The notes under the pieces were generated by a model. The model was not told where the DNA came from. It did not search any database and was given only the letters and a program-made list of their open reading frames with translations. The translations under genes were made by a program, and so were the position numbers. Positions 24,490 through 35,839 of a DNA stretch of 64,000 nt are shown piece by piece. Source of the stretch: Charina bottae (lineage: Eukaryota > Chordata > Lepidosauria > Squamata > Charinaidae); assembly GCA_023362775.1 (NCBI GenBank), contig JALMGJ010000002.1:60624914-60688913 (forward strand), read 5' to 3'. Position 1 is the stretch's first letter, and each line of letters begins with the position of its first letter.

Positions 24490-25600
24490 CATAGTCCCAG
24501 AACTGGCAGGACCCAAAACCCAAAGCCACTCAGTCTTGCCAGGGTTCAGCTGAAGCCTGTTGTTCCCTATCCAGACTCTCATGGCCTCCAGGCACTGAGA
24601 TAAGGAGTCCACGGCATCACTTAATTTGCCAGGGACAGAGATGTATAGTTGGGTATCATCAGCATACTGATGATGCCCCACCCCATGGCGACGGATGAGC
24701 TCACTCAGCCTCATGTAGATATTAAATAGGAGAGGGGAGAGCACTGAACCCTGCAGCATCCCACATAGTAGGGGCCGAGGACCTCTCCTCCCAAATCAAT
24801 ACTGACTGAAATCAACCCTGGAGAAAGGAGGCAAACCAGCACAATAGCGTGCCATCCACCCCCAATCCCCTGAACTGATCTAGAAGGATACCATGGTCAA
24901 TGGTATCAAAGGCCGCTGAGAGGTCAAGTAGGGCAAGGATGGATGCGCAACCTCCATCCCATCCATGCCAGAGATCATCCAAAAGTGCGACCAATGCCAT
25001 TTCTGTCCCATACCTGGATCTGAATCATGACTGAAAAGGATCCAGATAATCCGCTTCATCCAAGGCCCTCTGAAGCTGCTGCGCAACCACCTTCTCAACC
25101 ACCTTCCCCAAAAAGGGGAGGTTGGATACTGGACAAAAATTGTCCAGAATGGTGGGGTATAGCGATGGCTTCTTGATGCGGGGACGCACCAAAGCCTCTT
25201 CAAGAGGTAAAGGAACAACCCCCTCACTCAAGGAAGAATTCACCAGCGCCAGAACTGACACCCCCTAGGCCACTTTCACAAGCCAGGAGGGGCATGGGTC
25301 TAAAGAGCAGGTGGCTGAGCTCACAGACCGAAGCTCCACTTCCTCAGGTCCAACAGGTTCAAACCATTCCCGGATAACTAGGCAAGACTCCACCTCAGGC
25401 TTCTCCTCTGGACTTGCAATAAGGCCGGTGTCCAACTGCAAGTGAATCCGAGTGATTTTATCTGACAGGTGCTGAGCAAATTCCTCCGCACATCCCTGCA
25501 AAAGGTTCCCTGAGCCTCTTTACCCAAGAAGGCTTGTGTCCCCCAAAACAGTTATCATCTGAAACTCCTCTAGCTGCTTACAATTATGCATAGAATAAGT
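24490..25600 (-). mobile_element. CR1 LINE, 5' part with reverse transcriptase
   Basis: Minus-strand CR1 RT in several frames: LSEGVVPLPLEEALVRP, then FLGKVVEKVVAQQLQRAL, then LDLSAAFDTIDHGILLDQ (block with the first catalytic Asp), then QYADDTQLYISV near 24660 (the catalytic YADD), then NRLQLNPGKTEWLWV. Frameshifts and in-frame stops separate the blocks. The sequence continues at 20403 on the other side of the gypsy insert with one copy of GATGG removed. The 5' end fades near 25600, so the element is 5'-truncated (endonuclease absent). Confidence 0.93.
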
Positions 25601-26928
25601 GCTGCTGTTCTAAATAAATTGAGAGATTTTCTGATAGTCTTGTTAGAAAAACAGTGATATACAGTAAGTATAATAGCTTAAGGGTTTTGAAATTTAAGTA
25701 AAAGTTGTCTACTTATGTTTCCTTCCAATGTTTCATTTTCCAAATCCAGCCATATTTTTCATTTTCCCTTACTTTTTCTCTATCCCAGACCCTAACCTTC
25801 TAATGTCTTCCTATTAATTCTCAGTACAACCTGAATCATAAAGTTCCTTGCATATTACAATATACAGCAACATATAGGTCCTATAGGTTAATTCGTCTGC
25901 CCATGTATTTTCTATAGGTAGTTCACCTTCCAAACTTGGACTGTCAGGTTAACAGGTGTTAATTCTATACTGGAAACTTGACTAGGCATGGCTCAGTTGA
26001 TGTTAGTGTTTAAACAATGCAAGAAGTTTAACAGGTGTTAATTCTATTTTGGAGACTGAAAAGTTGTCATAGTCAGATTTGGCACCATTTGGGCTAGGAT
26101 CTAACCACTATATGAACCAACAATCTTATTTACCATAGAGCAGTTTCATACATTCAAAAGAAACTCTTAACTTGCCTGGCTCAGAGATACTCAAATCTGA
26201 GATTACAAAGGCTAAATAATTCAATAATAATTCTGTGCTATTGTATTCAACACTGCAAAGATAACATGCATGCACACACACACACCCAAGTTAAAGGAGG
26301 TACAAGCTTGATGGCATTTGGCTGCATTAGGTATTTTATATTTTCTCTTTTTAAAAAAAATAGAAATTGGGTACATTGTTCTGTTATCTCAAGTCTAAAG
26401 AGGCAAAGATATGGTGGCTTGCTAATAATGCTTGTACCTCCCCCCAAGAAGAAAAAGCCTATAACCCTATTAGAAGAATTCTGTAGCCTTTTACAACCAT
26501 GAGTCTGCTGAAAGTAAATCAGCTTCAAGAAATTCTGTGCAGAACTCTTTCACATGCATATTGTTCAGGGCCACAGATATCAACTCACAGCACTTCTATC
26601 CAACTTGGGATATTTGACTATCTTCACATTTGGGCATCATTTGGGCATCATAATTTTGGAGTAAAATAATCCCCGTCACTCCTACAATCATTCCGCTGTA
26701 AAAGCACACACTCAACTTCATCTTAAAATACATAAAAGCAGTTTGAAAACATAACTACATTTCCGCTGGAAGATGGATACTCCTCTTGCAAGTCTAAGTC
26801 AATAACAGCTTAGCTGGAAAATACTTTCAGTGATGCTGCCCCATACCAACATGTAGCATATCAAGATCTATAATGTCAACTAGAGATTTAGTTGGAAAAA
26901 GAGCAAAGCAGCAGATGGAGATACTCAC

Positions 26929-27042
26929 CGGGCTGTATGTTTCATCTGCAGTGTGATTAATTTCCCACCAATCTGATGTCCACTCCCAGGCATTTCCCAC
27001 AATGTTGTACAGGCCATAACCATTTGGAGGGAATGCTGCTAC
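26929..27042 (-). CDS. SUMF1: SUMF1 exon 7
   Basis: A 114-bp phase-0 exon of 38 codons. It starts [20 protein letters not shown] and continues [18 protein letters not shown]. It is close to the human [17 protein letters not shown] segment. The N-x-x-G-x-A-x-E pattern in NIVGNAWEW supplies the second calcium site of the human enzyme (Asn293, Gly296, Ala298, Glu300). The donor is CCG followed by GTGAGT, and the acceptor has a strong polypyrimidine tract because fourteen A residues sit at 27050-27064 on the plus strand. Sequence after the donor (PVSISICCF) is intron and not protein. Confidence 0.97.
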
Positions 27043-27233
27043 CTGCCTCAAAAAAAAAAAAAAAGTAAATGCCCGACAATTAGATTATTGATTCTATTAG
27101 TAACAAATGTATTTACTGAATGGGAAAGAAGAACTCATCTATGCAATATTGCTTTGTAGTTGTTTTTGTTGTTGATGATGTAGATCTCTATGTTGCAATT
27201 TTCTCATTACTAGAAAAAAATTCTTCCTTTAAC

Positions 27234-28265
27234 TAGGCTGACCATATTTCCTTGAGACAAAAACGGGACATTGGGATGGCAAAAATGGGACGGGGTTAAA
27301 CCTATGTAATATTCCATATGCATGAAAAAGTAAGACGATAAAAAAAGTTTTAAAGAGTTTTTAAGATCCATTTGCTGGTCCTTAAACAGATTACTGTATA
27401 TATAAAAAGATTTTTGTTTTCATTAAAATGAAAAAGTTTTATTACATGAACATATTGAGCGGCGCGACACGGAGGATTCCGGGTGGTTGGCTTGAAGGAA
27501 CGGCGAGGCAGGATTCAGTTTGGCAAGGCGACAGACGGCGAAGGAAGCACAGGGTGACGGAGTCAGTAGGCGGATGGAATTGGCAAGGCAGGGAAGGCAC
27601 AGGAAGGAGGGGTGTGGCGGCGAGCTGAATCGGTGAGGTAGGATTGGTGGCGGCGGCAGGCAGGGAAGGCACAGGAAAGTGGGGTGTGGCAGCTGGCTGG
27701 ATCAGTGAGGCTGGGTCAGGATTGGCAACAGGTAGAGAAGGTGCAGGAAGGCTGGGTACAGCGGAGGAGGGAAGAGGTTCTATGGCACCTTCAAGTTCGA
27801 GTTCTGCAGAGGCTTCGGCTGGAGGCAAGAGACAAGGCTTGAAGCAGGAGGTGAACGGTTGTCCCCGACAACCCGTTCCTCCTTCAGACGTCCTTTTAAA
27901 TACTTTTCTTCCCACTGTTTTTGGATAGGAACCAACCGGTTCGCTTTCCATTTGGCCCGTCTTGTTGCCCTTTCCCTGGTGCTGATAGGCGGTAGCGGCT
28001 CCACCTTTTGATCACTGCCAATCAGCTGCTCCTGGTTTTCCTGCTGCAGGTTTCCCGCCGAATTAAACTCTGTTGCAATTTTCCAACCGTTGCTACCGAG
28101 CTCCCCCTCCCTCAACTCTGAGTCAGGCTCCATTCTGACATCACCAGTGGCACGGTTTTTTAAAAAATGGGACAAAATTGACATTTATATTAAAACGACG
28201 GGACAGTCGGAAAATGTGAAAAAAATGGTACTGTCCCATTGAAAACAGTACGTATGGTCAGCCTA
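27234..28265. mobile_element. hAT-type non-autonomous element (1032 bp), perfect 8-bp TSD
   Basis: Inverted ends TAGGCTGACCATA and TATGGTCAGCCTA. Perfect flanking CCTTTAAC at 27226-27233 and 28266-28273. The interior is GC-rich with imperfect repeats of GGCAGGGAAGGCACAGGAA (27590, 27660). A minus-strand frame over 27442-27951 is Pro/Ala-rich and has no transposase feature, so I treat it as non-coding. Confidence 0.9.
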
Positions 28266-28466
28266 CCTTTAACGTACTTCAATTCTCATGTTTTACTGTA
28301 CAGACAGACCCCTTGCCCAGATTTTCAGGTACTCTTTTATATGTAATAGTTTTTTTTAAAAAAAACTTCATTTTGCTTCAATTCTGATACATCAACATTC
28401 CTTGATGGGTTCTTCTATAGCTCAAGATTTTGTTTCCTTAAAAAGTGCCTATTCTCTTTTGCTGCC

Positions 28467-28510
<44 letters not shown>
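28467..28510. repeat. (AAT)n microsatellite
   Basis: Fourteen or so AAT units on the plus strand, 120 bases before a CR1 3' end. Confidence 0.9.
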
Positions 28511-28511
<1 letters not shown>

Positions 28512-28629
28512 CAACCTTTAACATCATCAAACAACAATATCTGCCTATCCCAGGTCCTTGGGAAGGACTCAATAAGTGGATAAAAACGCCAAATCCAGTC
28601 TAAAAAACATCTGGCTGACTGTGTGACCA

Positions 28630-28722
28630 ACAATAATATAATAAATGTATATGCCGCCCGACTCCCAGCAACTCTGGGCGTTTTACAGTTGTTAAAAACA
28701 TTTAAAAACAAAGAACAATATG
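28630..28722 (-). mobile_element. CR1/L2 3' terminus fragment
   Basis: ATGCCGCCCGACTCCCAGCA and CTCTGGGCGTTTTACAGTTG correspond, in antisense, to the CR1 3' end at 19490-19580. Confidence 0.7.
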
Positions 28723-30007
28723 AACAGGGTACCTTGGAGTTAGGCCCCTTTTACAGTTTAAGCTGCATGGATAGCAGCTTGCAGCAGGAAAGCCAGACTT
28801 CCAATTCTCAGAAATGCAGAGAGTCATGCACAGAAAATCACTTGTGAGAACTTATGTCTAGGCCTAGGGTCAATAATGTAGAAGGCCAAGCAATCCATTA
28901 AAAAAAAAACACCTTGACATTTTTCTTGCTAGGTGATAATCAAAATACATCAGTATTAAGGACCAAAACAACTTGTTCTCATTACATATGCAGGTATGAT
29001 TGTTAAGTTAGAAATTGTCTTTTTTGCTGACCCTGACATTTGTGATTGGAGAACGACTTGTTACAAAAGGCAAGCATGCAAAAAAGCTCTCTACCCAGCA
29101 GACAATAGGAGAGAAAGCCAGATGATGTGTCTCATTAACTTTGCTTACCAATTAATAGGGGTGAGGCTGCAATCAATACATAGAGTCAGCAGGCTCCATT
29201 CTCTCTGCCTATTCTCTGTTTCACTAGAAAAAAATTAAAGGGTCTCTAAACATTCTCCGTCCCCCTTCTATTCATACTAAAGCTTAATGGCAGGGGATCA
29301 TTTCTTAGTGACCCTTCTTACCAGTTCAGAAATGGTGACTCCTTTAAAAAATATCTTACACAGTTACAATGTAGATTACTACATTTTTGAAAGTACAACT
29401 TCATTTGAGCTAGGCATAGATAATGGAATAGCCAGAGATGGAATAATTTCTGCCTTCTGTCACATTAGGAAGGACAACTGATGAGAACTTTTGGAGTGTC
29501 TCTGGGGGCTGTACACAAGACTTTGGGGGAGACCTGCATGTAGCCCTGAGACCTCTGGCTGAACCCCCTTGGGCAACTAGATCTGGGCTCCAAAAATAGA
29601 CTGCTAACCTTTTGCCACCATCTTCTGGTTATTTAAATCTTTGCATCCCAGTTCCAGTTGCCCTATTTAAACTACTTGCTACTATCAGAGTACAATGTGG
29701 AAGATCACCCAAATGAGGCACTGGGCTGGCCAAGCCCCTCTGCCTTCTTTCTCATAGGGGCCAATTCTTCAGCAAACAGCAGTCTTCTTCTGCACTAAGA
29801 CAACCAGTTGGGAAAACATGTTGGAATGGGACACAAAACTGCAGTCTTCTCCAAGTATCTCAACAATGCACTAGGCCTCAGAAATGATAGGGGAAGCTCC
29901 TGAGTATCTGGGTCTCATGAGGGTCAAATGAAAGGTCCAGAGAGCCTTCTTCTGAGACCTTGCATTGAGTATCAGGAAGTCTGCTTGGACTTGTTGTTGC
30001 TGTTTTG

Positions 30008-30240
30008 GGTGGTCAGCATAGACAATTTAAATACCTACTTAACCTTGGCCCATCTTAGAAAGTTAAGCAGGTTCAAACATAATTAGGACCTGGATGGGAG
30101 ACAACCAAGAAATACCACAGTTGTAGGGTAGACTGGGAAATAGCACAGAAGGTAATGGCAACCACTTCCATTTTATTGTTGCCAAGAAAACTACATGGAT
30201 GTGTCCATAAAGTTGCCAAGAGTCAAACGTAATTTGAGTG
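30008..30240 (+). mobile_element. 5S rRNA-derived SINE
   Basis: The 5' half is a diverged 5S rRNA: AAGTTAAGCAGGTTC (30060-30074) matches the 5S internal box A region and CCTGGATGGGAGAC (30089-30102) matches box C, followed by AATACCACAGTTGTAGG (compare the 5S 3' end). The 3' half has GGCAACCACTTCC, GCCAAGAAAACTACATGG and GAGTCAAACGT, a tail like that of Sauria/BovB-mobilised SINEs. It is a retroposon, not a 5S gene, because the 5S end is replaced by the LINE-like tail. Confidence 0.85.
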
Positions 30241-30469
30241 AAATCTATTTTAAATGTTGTACTTGAACTAAGATCTGTTACTGCTTGTCTGACTCTTTAC
30301 TCATGGCAAGAAATGTCAGAATAAAATAAAAATATACCTTGCTGAGCCTAAGCTTTCTTCTGTTTTTTAATGGGAAATTCTAATTCCTGTACCATGGAAT
30401 AATATTATCTGGGCTCTCTTCTTTACTTACTGTATAATCACAATGCTTTGTGGAAGGCTGTCAACTGAA

Positions 30470-30583
30470 GAGACTAGTAGGCTTCCCTGTGCAGTTGGTT
30501 GGCCACTGTGAGGACAGATGGCTGGACTAGATGGGCTAGGGTCCAATCCAGCAGGGCACTGCTTATGTTCTTATGTTCTTAGA
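30470..30583 (+). mobile_element. CR1-type tail with 8-bp repeats
   Basis: GTTGGTTGGCCACTGTGAGG, ATGGCTGGACTAGATGGGCT, then TTATGTTC repeated. Eight-base 3' repeats of this form are a CR1 hallmark. Antisense relative at 16150-16245. Confidence 0.7.
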
Positions 30584-31002
30584 AAGCACAATTTATCAAT
30601 TTGTGACAGCTGAATACAAAGTAAAATCTCATATTATTTTTCATTGACCATCACTCTTTAACTTCCTTGTATCCTTGTCAAATTGTTGAGTGCAGTGATG
30701 TGTTAAGTGGTGGAGTTAGATGATTTTACACTCTGATTAATAATCTAAGTATGCTACCGCTTGGGATGCTCATGCTTTTGCAGTTCAAAACAACTTGGTT
30801 TAAAATGCTATCCCTGTGTGCATTTATGCACCCTCCTTCTGATTTTGCTGACATTGTAGAATCTATTTCTATACAGGCTGTCCAAAACCTGCGTGAGAGG
30901 AATGACTTCTCTTACACATGTCCATCACTGTTTTGAAGTTTCCTTGCACCTACCAGTTAAAATTGTTTTAAGGTTGCTAACTTAGGGGCAACACTATTAT
31001 AT

Positions 31003-32212
31003 TTTGTTGTTGTTGTTCAGTCATGTCCGACTCTTCGTGACCTCATGGACCATAGCACGCCAGGCCTTCCTGTCTTCCACTGTCTCTCGGAGTTTACTCA
31101 AATTCATGTTCATCACATCGGTGATGCTATCTAACCATCTCATCCTCTGCCGTCCCCTTCTCCTTTTGCCCTCAGTCTTTCCCAGCATCAGGGTCTTTTC
31201 CAGTGAGTCCTCTCTTCACATTAGGTGGCCAAAGTATTTGAGCTTCAGCATCTGTCCTTCCAATGAGCAGTCAGGGTTGATTTCCTTTAGGATTGACTGG
31301 TTTGACCTCCTTGCAGTCCAGGGGACTCTCAAGAGTCTTCTCCAGCACCACAGTTCGAAAGCATCAATTCTTCGGCGCTCAGCCTTCCTTATGGTCCAAC
31401 TCTCACAGCCATACGTTACTACTGGAAAAACCATAGCTTTAACTATACGGATCTTTGTCGGCAAGGTGATGTCTCTGCTTTTTAATATGCTGTCTAGGTT
31501 TGCCATAGCTTTCCTCCCAAGGAGCAAGCGTCTTTTAATTTCATGGCTGCAGTCACCGTCTGCGGTGATCTTGGAGCCCAAGAAAATAAAATCTGTCACT
31601 GCTTCCATTTCTTCCCCTTCTATTTGCCAGGAAGTGATGGGACCAGATGCCATGATCTGGGTTTTTTTAATGTTGAGTTTCAAGCCAGCTTTTGCACTCT
31701 CCTCTTTCACCCTCATCAAGAGGCTCTTTAGTTCCTCTTCACATTCTGCCATTAGGGTGGTATCGTCTGCATATCTGAGGTTGTTGATATTTCTCCCGGC
31801 AATCTTAACTCTGGCTTGTGATTCATCCAGCCCGGCATTTCTCATGATGTACTCTGCATATAAGTTAAATAAGCAGGGTGATAATATACAGCCTTGTCGT
31901 ACTCCTTTCCCAATTTTGAACCAGTCGGTTGTTCTATGTCCGGTTCTAACTGTTGCTTCTTGACCCACATACAGGTTTCTTAGGAGACAGGTAAGGTGGT
32001 CTGGTACTCCCATCTCTTTAAGACTTTGCCACAGTTTGTTGTGATCCACACAATCAAAGGCTTTAGCTTAGTCAATGAAGCAGAAGTAGATGTTGTTCTG
32101 GAACTCTCTTGCTTTTTCCATGATCCAGCGAATGTTGGCAATCTGATCTCTAGTTCCTCTGCCTCTTCGAAACCCAGCTTGCACTTCTGGTAGTTCTCGG
32201 TTCACATACTGC
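31003..32212 (-). mobile_element. BovB LINE fragment, copy 2 (RT core)
   Basis: Encodes on the minus strand MDHNKLWQSLKEMGVPDHL, KGVRQGCILSPCLFNLYAEY and NNLRYADDTTLMAE (catalytic YADD), then TYGCESWTIRKAERR, open for 277 codons from 32049 to 31216. The upstream residues AKAFDCVDHNK continue past an in-frame stop at about 32066-32070, and the 3' end runs to the GAC TGAACAACAACAACAAA type terminus at 31003. The N-terminal endonuclease is missing. It is the longest and best-preserved of the three BovB fragments. Confidence 0.95.
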
Positions 32213-32555
32213 ATACAAATTTACTCTGGCCATAGGGAGGGTAAATGATCTACACTCCCCTCTGCTTTTAAAGATGCTTTGTACAAAACCTTCCTGCTTC
32301 ACCTGCCTATAATTTGTCAGGCATAATTCCCTAGAAAAGACAACTCTGCCTGCAAGTGGCATCCAATTTGCTCAAATAGTTAGCAGTGATTGTCATGCAA
32401 ATCAAGAGAGAGCCATAGAAAGCTTTTCATTTTCTAGGGCAAGATTCTGTTGCAGACCTAACATAAAGTAACCACAGCTGTCCAAGTCAAATAAGCCTGT
32501 TTACCCAAGTGGGATCCATCTTTTACTGAGGGTTTGATTTACATCACTAACTTAC

Positions 32556-32670
32556 AGGTGCAGTTCCTTTATAGCCATCTTCCTCCGTATTGCTTGTAGG
32601 GAATTCTCCCTGCCAAATATTTGCATAGTGCTGACCATTTGGGTGAAGTTTGTTTCCCCAGGGAAAAAGT
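32556..32670 (-). CDS. SUMF1: SUMF1 exon 6
   Basis: A 115-bp exon contributing the last base of an Arg codon and 38 codons: [20 protein letters not shown], then [18 protein letters not shown]. The acceptor is TGATAG and the donor is CCT followed by GTAAG. The NIW and EDG positions match human Asn259/Ile260 and Asp273, ligands of the first calcium. The human Phe275 position is Tyr here; it acts through its backbone carbonyl, so this is likely harmless. Length equals the human exon. Confidence 0.96.
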
Positions 32671-32818
32671 CTATCAGAAGAAGCATAGGCAAATGTTAAG
32701 ACTATTGTGGAAGTGTAATTTTTAATAAAATAACTAGCAATTGTAATTTTTAATAAAATGACTATAAAAAAAGACTATTGTCAGCTAGTTTTCTCTTGGC
32801 ATATCAGAGAAGAATTGA

Positions 32819-32908
32819 GGAAGGAAGGGAAGAAGGAAGGAAGGAAGGAAGGAAGGAAGGAAGGAAGGAAGGAAGGAAGGAAGGAAGGAAGGAAGGAAGG
32901 AAGGAAGG
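32819..32908. repeat. (GAAG)n microsatellite
   Basis: About twenty GAAG units with a few interruptions at the start. It forms spurious Lys/Glu/Gly-repeat frames on the plus strand. Confidence 0.95.
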
Positions 32909-32949
32909 GTGTGAAGCTGCCAAAAAAAAAAAGCCTGCAGCCCTTAAAA

Positions 32950-34232
32950 CGGATGTCCAACCTGCGGCCCATGGGCCGCGTGCGGCCCTGAACAGCTAGT
33001 AATGCAGCCCACCCGGTGCTTGGACGGAGCGCGCGGTGGGGAACGAGGGGGAGAGGCATGGACACAAGGCAGGAAGGGACGCCTCTGCAGCCAAGGGATG
33101 CCTCCGCAGCCAACCGCCCCCCTGCATGGGGGGAACGAGGGGGACGCAAGGCAGAAAAGGACAGCTCTGTGGCTGACCGCCCCCCACGCAGGGGGAACAC
33201 ACACACACCCCACACCCACTTTCCTCGGCCTCCTAGCGATTGCACACATGCACGCACCCCGCGCCCTCTTTCCACAGCCTCCCTGTGACCAAATGCACCC
33301 CACGCCTGCTTTCCCTGGCCTCCCTGAACGTGTGCATGCACACACACACGCACGCACCCACTTTCCTCGGCCTCCTACCAATTGCCGCTGGGGCAAGCGT
33401 GCCATCAGGCATTTGCAGCAACAGGCAAGAAGCACGAGTTGGGCTGCTTTCTTTTCCTGGCGGGGCTGGCGAGGCTTAGCCTATAGATCTCTGCACCGGG
33501 AAGCCAGGGTGGGGGGCTGCCTGCCCAGCCTTCTCCTCCGAAAGGAGGGGTTTGTGAGACACGGCGCTGGAGGTCTCCAGGGAGAAAGTGTGAAAGTGTG
33601 CATATCAAAAGTAGAAAAATGGGGAACTAAGCCACATTGCACTTGACAAATTTAGCTCCTCTATGTCTCTGACATCTCATTTGGTGCTAGAAAACAGCTT
33701 TTGCTGGATCTTTAGCAGTCCAAATCAAGAAGTTTCAAGGGGACCCAATTATGTCAATACTATGGGTCTGATGTTGAAGAAGGACAATTACACAATAAAC
33801 ATTTATCTGAGAGCAGCTGAAGTTTTTTGAGATCTACCATGGCAGCAATGAAATATAAATTTACTCAATATACGTTTTTGCTCAGATGATGGTGTTTTAG
33901 CTACAACTCGTTTGGATTACTGCAATGTGCTCTACATGGGGCTGCCCTTAAGGACCACCCACAAGTTACAACTGGTCCAGAATGCAGTTGTGCATGTAGT
34001 GTTGGGCGCCCCTATGTTCACCCATTTTACACTCTTATTTGATTATTAAACTTTGCTTTGTTTATTTGCCTACCTAACAATTTACAATGGGCTTTTAGTT
34101 AATTAATTAATTAAAATTAATGAAGTTTTATTACTTATATACATTAACTATATTATATATTTTATGTGTGGCCCAAGACAATTCCTCTTCACTCAATGTG
34201 GCCCAGGGAAGCCAAAAGGTTGGACACCCCTG
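32950..34232. mobile_element. hAT element (1283 bp), perfect 8-bp TSD
   Basis: Right end in reverse reads CAGGGGTGTCCAACCTTTTG and the left end CGGATGTCCAACCTGCGGCC, i.e. the Charlie-like 'CAGGGGTGTCCAACC' terminus with a small loss on the left. Flanked by CCTTAAAA at 32942-32949 and 34233-34240. The left 650 bases are GC-rich, the right part AT-rich, and it contains a CR1 fragment. No transposase domain is recognisable in the open frames over 32944-33646. Confidence 0.88.
33895..34055 (+). mobile_element. CR1 fragment nested in a hAT element
   Basis: Encodes the equivalent of TRLDYCNVLYMGLPLRTT and LQLVQNAVVHVVL, the same CR1 segment as in 19755-20403 but in plus orientation. It is within the hAT boundaries defined by the CCTTAAAA duplication. 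Confidence 0.8.
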
Positions 34233-34486
34233 CCTTAAAAGGTAGATTAAAATAGATATTAGCAGCTTGGACTTCTACAGAAGTTTTATAATAGAGTATT
34301 AAACTTCAATACTGTTAACTCTGCATTAACTTAAATAACCTCTTTAGAAAAAGTGATTTGTCAGTTGAGAGCTGCAAAAATTATGTGCTGTCTAATTTTG
34401 CTGTTTGTAAAAGCCGAGGTCAGTAGAATTCAAACACCTCTTATAACTACATAGAAAATATACTGTAGCTTTCCTCGCTAAACTTA

Positions 34487-34696
<210 letters not shown>

Positions 34697-34805
34697 TCAA
34701 TCCACTTTTTTAGATCCTGTACAATGAAAGGGTTAGAATGTCTTGACAAACCACGGAATTGTTTGACACAGTGTATGACGGTAACAACACAAATTAAGAC
34801 AAAAC

Positions 34806-34818
34806 ACTGATCCCTAGA
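34806..34818. repeat. 13-bp TSD, left (ACTGATCCCTAGA)
   Basis: Identical to 35429-35441 and brackets the palindromic element. Confidence 0.8.
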
Positions 34819-35428
34819 ATCATGTCAACTGGATTTCTATTTTCTCAGTGGAAACGTTTCCCTCCTTATCCAAGGAGCTTCTTCAGTCTGAGCAAAGTTG
34901 GTAAGGGAATCCTAAATATGTTTCTAGGTAGCTGTGTGACCTTACACCTGGGGTCATGGTTATATTGAGATGTTATTTTAAGTCCTTTTATTATCTAAAG
35001 GAGGATCGTTAAGATCACCATGCTGCTGTTGAGCTTGTGAAATGGTCTTAATCTTCCTAGGCACAGAAGACAATGCGGGGAGAAAGATGGGAGAAAGATT
35101 GTGCCTGAGGCCCCCACCTCTATTCAAGGAAGGATTTTCCAAGTTGGCATAAATGGATTCCTTGACCCCTCTCTCAAATCTTAACGATCCTCCTTTAGAT
35201 GATAAAAGGACTTAAAATAACATCTCAATATAACCATGACCTAGCCCCAGGTGTAAGGTCACACAGCTACCTAGAAACATATTTAGGATTCCCTTACTAA
35301 CTTTGCTCAGACTGAAGAAGCTCCTTGGATAAGGAGCGAAACGTTTCCACTGAGAAAATAGAAATCCAGTTGACATGATTCAAGCTACAGACAATTCCAC
35401 CTGGATGACTGAGAACCTTCATAGACAT
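34819..35428. mobile_element. palindromic element, Penelope-like candidate
   Basis: Two arms of about 200 bp, 34819-35015 and 35178-35380, are inverted copies of each other with roughly 95 percent identity by eye, separated by 162 bp of different sequence. The 13-base duplication ACTGATCCCTAGA lies on both sides. The arms contain GAAGAAGCTCCTTGGATAAG and CGAAACGTTTCCACTGAG, motifs typical of the long terminal repeats of Penelope-like elements as I know them, but no reverse transcriptase is present, so that label is an inference. Confidence 0.7.
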
Positions 35429-35839
35429 ACTGATCCCTAGAGTTAGCTTCAATCTACTTGATGGGTACAACTTTAAAAACCAAAGACAAAGATTATGAAA
35501 GGAAGAGAAAGAAAAGAATGTCAGCTTAGAAAAGCATATGGCAAAACAGAATGGGAATAACAAATGAAAGGATAGTATTAATTTTATGTATTCACAAGGA
35601 AAATTGAATTAATTGGCCACCAAATGTCATACAGATTTAGCAATATGATGCCTTTTATAGTGTTATTCAGGAAAAGCCTGTTTACTTATTTTGCACATTA
35701 CATCTAAACCTGGTTTTGAAAGGTGGCATAAAGCATTGGAAATAAAACCAGAGTGTTGCAGCAGAAGATGCAAATGAAGGCGCATGGCTTCTGCTCATTT
35801 TTCCAAATAGGAACAGTGCTGTTATCTTTCAGTATATAG

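Larger units (their letters stand above)
7166..26928 (-). other. SUMF1: SUMF1 intron 7 (19.8 kb), repeat-rich
   Basis: Between exon 8 and exon 7 on the minus strand. Identified contents are listed separately (tRNA-SINEs, hAT MITEs, CR1 relics, gypsy in CR1). Stretches 7166-8690, 9440-10080, 12023-13025, 13100-16145, 17075-18905 and 25610-26928 are AT-rich and give me no gene. Within them, 17600-17680 and 17715-17790 look like degenerate copies of one unit, and 18111-18185 resembles 25978-26040 (both contain GGCATGGCTCAGTTGA), so an unnamed old repeat is present twice. Confidence 0.85.
27043..32555 (-). other. SUMF1: SUMF1 intron 6 (5.5 kb)
   Basis: Holds a 1-kb hAT element, an (AAT)n tract, a CR1 3' end, a 5S-derived SINE, a CR1 tail and a BovB fragment. 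Stretches 28725-30005, 30590-31000 and 32215-32555 are AT-rich, with no gene seen. Confidence 0.85.

Noticed and set aside
27442..27951. 169-codon minus-strand Pro/Ala-rich frame
   Set aside because: Inside a hAT element bounded by perfect TSDs; no domain, no splice or start context.
30008..30128. Possible 5S rRNA gene
   Set aside because: Too diverged in the 5' third, and the 3' end is replaced by a SINE tail; no T-run terminator.
31004..31963. 319-codon plus-strand frame
   Set aside because: Shadow of the BovB reverse transcriptase on the minus strand.
32758..32999. Plus-strand frames rich in KEGR repeats
   Set aside because: They are translations of the (GAAG)n microsatellite and have no other coding signal.
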